Source: Neorhizobium galegae
GTDB taxonomy: Bacteria; Pseudomonadota; Alphaproteobacteria; Rhizobiales; Rhizobiaceae
Length of the DNA: 64,000 nucleotides
Assembly (NCBI RefSeq): GCF_017877055.1
Contig: NZ_JAGIPG010000005.1
Span: 62,001 to 126,000, forward strand
Reading direction: 5' to 3'
Shown: positions 59,787 to 64,000 of the stretch, piece by piece
Layout: every line of letters begins with the position of its first letter
Numbering within the stretch: position 1 is the stretch's first letter
The notes under the pieces: model-generated
Database searches by the model: none
Seen by the model: only the letters and a program-made list of their open reading frames with translations
What the model was told of the DNA's origin: nothing
Translations under genes and position numbers: made by a program

Positions 59787-60527
59787 TTGAACATTCAGCT
59801 GGTCGTGCAACTCTTGGTACTCGTGGGGGAAATCAAGACCGAGGCGGAGCTGACGGCCCAGCTCGAATCCCTGCTGAAGGCCTATGGATTCGAATATTAT
59901 GGACTGGTCGTCCGACCGCGCTCCCTTCAGAATCCGGCCGGTCTTGTCCTGGCCGGCCGCTGGCCGGAAGGCTGGCAGGAAATCTACGAGGCTCGCAAAT
60001 ATGCCCTGGTCGATCCGACCGTTCGAATGCTCGGCATCGCGCAAAGGCCCTTCCGCTGGCGGGATGCGGTCCTCAGGCTCAGGAACGATCCGCATCGGCA
60101 GCGCATGCAGCGGATGATGCAGGAGGGGACACGTCACGGCCTTCAGGACGGCTACCTGTTTCCGGTCCATGGACGCAACGGCCTGCTTGGCAACATGACG
60201 CTCGGCGGCCGCCCGGTGGATCTTTCGCCCGCTGAAGTGGCGCTTTTCGAAGCTGCCGCCAAGAAGGTGTTCTGGCGGTTTCTGGACCTGCGCGGCCAGG
60301 CAGAAGAACTCGAGGCCGCCGCAAAGGTGGACACCCAGCTTACCCGCCGCGAGATGGAGGTCATCGTGCTGCTCGCCGACGGCCTGACCTCCAACGAGGT
60401 CGCAAAGTCGCTCGACATCTCCAGCCATACCGTCGACTGGTACATCAACGGGCTTCAGGAGAAGCTGCGCGCCAAGAACCGTCAGCATGTGGTCGCTTCG
60501 GCATTTCGCCTCGGCCTCATCGCCTGA
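59787..60527 (+). CDS. LuxR-family transcriptional regulator with autoinducer-binding-like domain
   Basis: 246 residues. The N-terminal half (about residues 10-165) resembles the autoinducer-binding domain (AYGFEYYGLVV near residue 31, then GWQEIYEARKYALVDPTVR with the Trp/Tyr/Asp pattern). The C-terminal HTH (about 180-243) is TRREMEVIVLLADGLTSNEV then LDISSHTVDWYINGLQEKLR, typical of LuxR/FixJ. It may be a quorum-sensing solo; no luxI-type synthase is in the window. The start is TTG 59787 behind CGGGGAG. It lies divergent from ndvA and 119 bases before pyc on the same strand. A short hairpin at 60575-60591 may end this transcript weakly. Confidence 0.88.
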   Translation: MNIQLVVQLLVLVGEIKTEAELTAQLESLLKAYGFEYYGLVVRPRSLQNPAGLVLAGRWPEGWQEIYEARKYALVDPTVRMLGIAQRPFRWRDAVLRLRNDPHRQRMQRMMQEGTRHGLQDGYLFPVHGRNGLLGNMTLGGRPVDLSPAEVALFEAAAKKVFWRFLDLRGQAEELEAAAKVDTQLTRREMEVIVLLADGLTSNEVAKSLDISSHTVDWYINGLQEKLRAKNRQHVVASAFRLGLIA

Positions 60528-60574
60528 GCGATTGGTCTTCTTGCGACACATCCGGTCTCCCCAAGAAATTGCGC

Positions 60575-60602
60575 TTGCCTGATTAAGGCAATACTGATTT
60601 CT
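60575..60602 (+). terminator. Weak candidate terminator between luxR-type gene and pyc
   Basis: TTGCCT/AGGCAA stem of six pairs with loop GATTA (60575-60591), followed by ATACTGATTTCT. Stem and T-content are weak, so read-through into pyc is possible. Confidence 0.3.
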
Positions 60603-60646
60603 TTGCAGTGCAGCATTACTTTCGATGGCGCCTGAGGAGATCCGTC

Positions 60647-63600
60647 TTGCCTATTTCCAAGATCTTAGTTGCCAACCGCTCCGAAATAGCGATCCGGGTC
60701 TTCCGTGCGGCCAATGAGCTCGGCATCAAGACTGTTGCGATCTGGGCGGAAGAGGACAAGCTTTCGCTGCATCGGTTCAAGGCCGATGAGAGCTATCAGG
60801 TCGGTCGCGGGCCGCATCTTTCCAAGGACATGGGGCCGATCGAAAGCTATCTGTCGATTCCGGAAGTGATCCGCGTCGCCAAGCTTTCCGGCGCCGACGC
60901 CATTCATCCGGGATACGGCCTGCTGTCGGAAAGCCCGGAATTCGTGGAGGCCTGCAACGATGCAGGCATCATCTTCATCGGCCCTCGGCCGGATACGATG
61001 CGCCAGCTCGGCAACAAGGTTGCGGCCCGCAACCTGGCGATTTCGGTCGGCGTGCCGGTGGTGCCGGCAACCGAGCCGCTGCCGGACGATACGGCCGAAG
61101 TCGCCAAGATGGCCGAGGAGATCGGCTACCCGGTGATGCTGAAGGCCTCCTGGGGCGGTGGCGGTCGCGGCATGCGCGCCATCCGCGATCCGAAGGACCT
61201 CGCAAAGGAAGTGACCGAAGCCAAGCGCGAGGCGATGGCCGCTTTCGGCAAGGACGAGGTCTATCTCGAAAAGCTCGTCGAGCGCGCCCGCCACGTCGAA
61301 AGCCAAATCCTCGGGGATGCGCATGGCAATGTCGTGCATCTCTTCGAGCGCGACTGTTCGATCCAGCGCCGTAACCAGAAGGTCGTGGAGCGCGCGCCGG
61401 CACCCTATCTCTCGGAAGAGCAGCGGGCCGAGCTTGCCGCCTATTCACTGAAGATCGCGGCGGCGACCAACTATGTCGGCGCCGGCACCGTCGAATATCT
61501 GATGGATGCCGATACCGGCAAGTTCTACTTCATCGAGGTGAATCCGCGCATCCAGGTCGAGCACACGGTGACCGAAGTCGTCACCGGCATCGATATCGTC
61601 AAGGCGCAGATCCATATCCTCGAAGGTTTTGCGATCGGCACGCCTGAATCCGGCGTGCCGGCCCAGGAAGACATCCGCCTCCACGGCCACGCGCTGCAAT
61701 GCCGCATCACCACCGAGGACCCGGAGCACAATTTCATTCCGGATTACGGCCGTATCACCGCCTATCGCTCGGCGGCCGGTTTCGGCATCCGTCTCGACGG
61801 CGGCACGGCCTATTCGGGGGCGGTCATCACCCGCTATTACGATCCGTTGCTGGTCAAGGTGACGGCTGCCGGCTCGACGCCGCAGGAAGCCATCAGCCGC
61901 ATGGACCGAGCGCTCAGGGAATTCCGCATCCGTGGCGTGGCCACCAACCTGACCTTCCTCGAGGCGATCATCGGCCACCCGAAATTCCGCGACAATTCCT
62001 ATACGACGCGGTTCATCGACACGACGCCGGAACTTTTCGAGCAGGTGAAGCGGGCCGACCGCGCCACCAAGCTGCTCACCTACATCGCCGACGTCACCGT
62101 CAACGGCCACCCGGAAACCAAAGGCCGACCGGCGCCGTCCGCGCAGGCGGCAAAACCGGTTCTGCCCTATATCAACGGGCCGATCCCGGACGGCACCAAG
62201 CAGCGTCTCGACACGCTCGGCCCCAAAAAATTCGGCGAATGGATGCGCAACGAAAAGCGCGTGCTGATGACCGACACGACGATGCGTGATGGCCATCAGT
62301 CGCTGCTGGCCACCCGCATGCGCACCTATGACATCGCGCGCGTCGCCGGCGTCTATGCCCGGGCTCTGCCGAACCTGTTTTCGCTGGAATGCTGGGGCGG
62401 GGCGACTTTCGACGTTTCCATGCGCTTCCTCACCGAAGACCCGTGGGAACGCCTGGCGATGATCCGCGAGGGCGCCCCGAACCTGCTTCTGCAGATGCTT
62501 CTGCGCGGTGCCAACGGCGTCGGCTACAAGAACTATCCCGACAACGTGGTGAAATATTTCGTTGCCCAAGCGGCCAGGGGCGGCATTGACCTCTTCCGTG
62601 TCTTCGACTGCCTGAACTGGGTCGAGAACATGCGCGTCTCGATGGATGCGATCCAGGAGGAGAACAAGCTCTGCGAGGCGGCGATCTGCTATACCGGCGA
62701 CCTGCTCAATTCGGCGCGGCCGAAATACGATCTCAAATATTACGTCTCGCTGGCTGAAGAGCTGGAGAAGGCAGGCGCCCATATCATCGCGCTGAAAGAC
62801 ATGGCAGGCCTGTTGAAGCCGGCAGCCGCACGCGTGCTGTTCAAGGCGCTGCGCGACGCGACCTCGCTGCCGATCCATTTCCATACGCATGACACGTCCG
62901 GCATTTCGGCTGCGACCGTGCTTGCCGCCGTGGATGCGGGCGTCGATGCGGTCGATGCGGCAATGGATGCGGTTTCCGGCAATACCTCGCAGCCCTGCCT
63001 GGGATCGATCGTCGAGGCGCTGGCCGGCGGCGAGCGCGATCCGGGCCTCGATCCGGAATGGATTCGCCGCATCTCGTTCTATTGGGAGGCGGTGCGCAAC
63101 CAATATGCCGCCTTCGAGAGCGATCTCAAGGGGCCGGCGTCGGAAGTCTATCTGCATGAGATGCCGGGCGGTCAGTTCACCAACCTCAAGGAACAGGCCC
63201 GGTCGCTCGGCCTCGACACCAAGTGGCACAAGGTCGCGCAGACCTATGCGGACGTGAACCAGATGTTCGGCGACATCGTCAAGGTGACGCCGTCCTCCAA
63301 GGTGGTCGGGGACATGGCGCTGATGATGGTCTCGCAAGACCTTACCGTCGCCGATGTCGAGAACCCCGCCAAGGACATCGCGTTTCCGGATTCGGTCGTG
63401 TCGATGCTGAAGGGCGATCTCGGACAGCCCCCTGGCGGCTGGCCGGAAGCGCTGCAGAAGAAGGCGCTGAAGGGCGAACAACCCTATACGGCGGTGCCCG
63501 GCTCGCTTTTGCCGCCCGCTGACCTCGCTGCGGAAAGAAAAGTCATCGAGGACAAGCTGGAACGCAAGATCGATGACTTCGAATTTGCGTCCTACCTCAT

Positions 63601-64000
63601 GTATCCGAAAGTGTTCACGGACTTTGCCCTGGCCTCCGACACTTATGGCCCGGTCTCGGTGCTGCCGACGCATGCCTATTTCTACGGGCTCGGCGATGGC
63701 GAGGAGCTGTTCGCCGACATCGAGCGGGGCAAGACGCTGGTCGTCGTCAACCAGGCGATGAGCGGCACGGATGCCCAGGGCATGGTCACCGTGTTCTTCG
63801 AGCTGAACGGCCAGCCGCGCCGCATCAAGGTGCCGGACCGCGCGCATGGGGCTTCCGGCAGCGCGGTGCGCCGCAAGGCCGAACTAGGCAATGCAACCCA
63901 TCTCGGCGCGCCGATGCCGGGCGTCATCTCCCGCGTCTTTGCGACAACCGGCCAGGCGGTCAAGGCCGGCGATGTGCTGCTCTCCATCGAGGCAATGAAG
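60647..64000 (+). CDS. pyc: Pyruvate carboxylase (3' end missing)
   Basis: 1118 codons are present of about 1150. The start is TTG 60647 behind GAGGAGA, giving MPISKILVANRSEIAIRVFR, the S. meliloti PycA N-terminus. Residues about 1-460 are biotin carboxylase (LKASWGGGGRGMR; EVNPRIQVEHTVTE). Residues about 540-810 are carboxyltransferase (TTMRDGHQSLLATRM; FFRVFDCLNWVENM-like region; HTHDTSG). A tetramerisation region and the biotinyl carrier domain follow. The window ends with SIEAMK, so the last codon is the biotin-accepting lysine, and only the final ~35 residues are outside. It makes oxaloacetate from pyruvate. Its frame is continuous from start to edge. Confidence 0.97.
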   Translation, partial: MPISKILVANRSEIAIRVFRAANELGIKTVAIWAEEDKLSLHRFKADESYQVGRGPHLSKDMGPIESYLSIPEVIRVAKLSGADAIHPGYGLLSESPEFVEACNDAGIIFIGPRPDTMRQLGNKVAARNLAISVGVPVVPATEPLPDDTAEVAKMAEEIGYPVMLKASWGGGGRGMRAIRDPKDLAKEVTEAKREAMAAFGKDEVYLEKLVERARHVESQILGDAHGNVVHLFERDCSIQRRNQKVVERAPAPYLSEEQRAELAAYSLKIAAATNYVGAGTVEYLMDADTGKFYFIEVNPRIQVEHTVTEVVTGIDIVKAQIHILEGFAIGTPESGVPAQEDIRLHGHALQCRITTEDPEHNFIPDYGRITAYRSAAGFGIRLDGGTAYSGAVITRYYDPLLVKVTAAGSTPQEAISRMDRALREFRIRGVATNLTFLEAIIGHPKFRDNSYTTRFIDTTPELFEQVKRADRATKLLTYIADVTVNGHPETKGRPAPSAQAAKPVLPYINGPIPDGTKQRLDTLGPKKFGEWMRNEKRVLMTDTTMRDGHQSLLATRMRTYDIARVAGVYARALPNLFSLECWGGATFDVSMRFLTEDPWERLAMIREGAPNLLLQMLLRGANGVGYKNYPDNVVKYFVAQAARGGIDLFRVFDCLNWVENMRVSMDAIQEENKLCEAAICYTGDLLNSARPKYDLKYYVSLAEELEKAGAHIIALKDMAGLLKPAAARVLFKALRDATSLPIHFHTHDTSGISAATVLAAVDAGVDAVDAAMDAVSGNTSQPCLGSIVEALAGGERDPGLDPEWIRRISFYWEAVRNQYAAFESDLKGPASEVYLHEMPGGQFTNLKEQARSLGLDTKWHKVAQTYADVNQMFGDIVKVTPSSKVVGDMALMMVSQDLTVADVENPAKDIAFPDSVVSMLKGDLGQPPGGWPEALQKKALKGEQPYTAVPGSLLPPADLAAERKVIEDKLERKIDDFEFASYLMYPKVFTDFALASDTYGPVSVLPTHAYFYGLGDGEELFADIERGKTLVVVNQAMSGTDAQGMVTVFFELNGQPRRIKVPDRAHGASGSAVRRKAELGNATHLGAPMPGVISRVFATTGQAVKAGDVLLSIEAMK

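Noticed and set aside
1..64000. CRISPR array, tRNA or rRNA genes
   Set aside because: No regularly spaced direct repeats, cloverleaf-type sequence or rRNA signature was recognised on reading; a covariance-model scan was not possible here.

Overview
The window looks like chromosomal DNA of a GC-rich alphaproteobacterium of the Rhizobiaceae (Rhizobium, Neorhizobium or Agrobacterium type). The strongest markers are a 2834-residue cyclic beta-1,2-glucan synthase (NdvB/ChvB) converging on its exporter NdvA/ChvA, a LuxR-type regulator followed by pyruvate carboxylase with a TTG start, full Dpp-type ABC operons, and RIME-like palindromic intergenic repeats. No rRNA, tRNA, CRISPR array, prophage or insertion sequence was seen.

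Layout. 1-1265: end of a peptide-type ABC operon (two permeases, the first cut by the window edge). 1266-2321: a TerC/YjbE-family membrane protein with a hairpin-rich leader and a clean terminator. 2564-13898: an aromatic catabolism island. It holds a VOC-type extradiol dioxygenase, the three lower gallate-pathway enzymes (GalB hydratase, GalC/LigK aldolase, GalD tautomerase), a 6PGDH-like dehydrogenase, a GntR regulator, a tetrahydrofolate-dependent O-demethylase of the LigM/DesA type, a MetF-like reductase, a LysR with two DNA-binding domains, an IclR and an amidohydrolase. 13897-16603: an MBL-fold hydrolase with a rubredoxin-like N-terminus, a membrane acyltransferase and a DUF2239 protein. 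16767-26178: a second catabolic island with an SDR, a TRAP transporter (fused DctQM plus DctP), an IclR, a thiolase, an acyl-CoA synthetase fused to two PPC/DUF296 domains, and a second SDR.

26316-33861: alpha-2-macroglobulin plus penicillin-binding protein 1C, the usual bacterial pair. 33862-34739: a repeat-rich gap with one possible small gene. 34740-40152 (minus): a complete dppABCDF operon. 40681-47097: AbgB-like M20 amidohydrolase, class III aminotransferase, cardiolipin synthase, EEP-family phosphodiesterase, threonine dehydratase. 47277-48677: a 45-residue membrane peptide gene and a HipO-like amidohydrolase. 49110-59475: ndvB and ndvA, convergent on a shared terminator. 59787-64000: LuxR-family regulator and pyc, which ends exactly at the biotinyl-lysine codon.

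How it fits together. The first island reads as a route for methoxylated lignin aromatics: LigM moves the methyl group to tetrahydrofolate, the MetF-like protein processes methyl-THF, the VOC dioxygenase opens the ring, and GalD, GalB and GalC carry the product to pyruvate and oxaloacetate. No LigAB/GalA-type (LigB superfamily) dioxygenase, LigC or LigI is visible, so the VOC enzyme is the only ring-cleavage candidate here; its substrate (gallate is the best guess) is inferred. Three TGTATAC(A/G) palindromes flank the GntR gene and precede ligM, suggesting that this GntR controls itself and the O-demethylation operon. The second island appears to import an organic acid by TRAP, activate it to a CoA thioester and cleave it thiolytically; its substrate is unknown.
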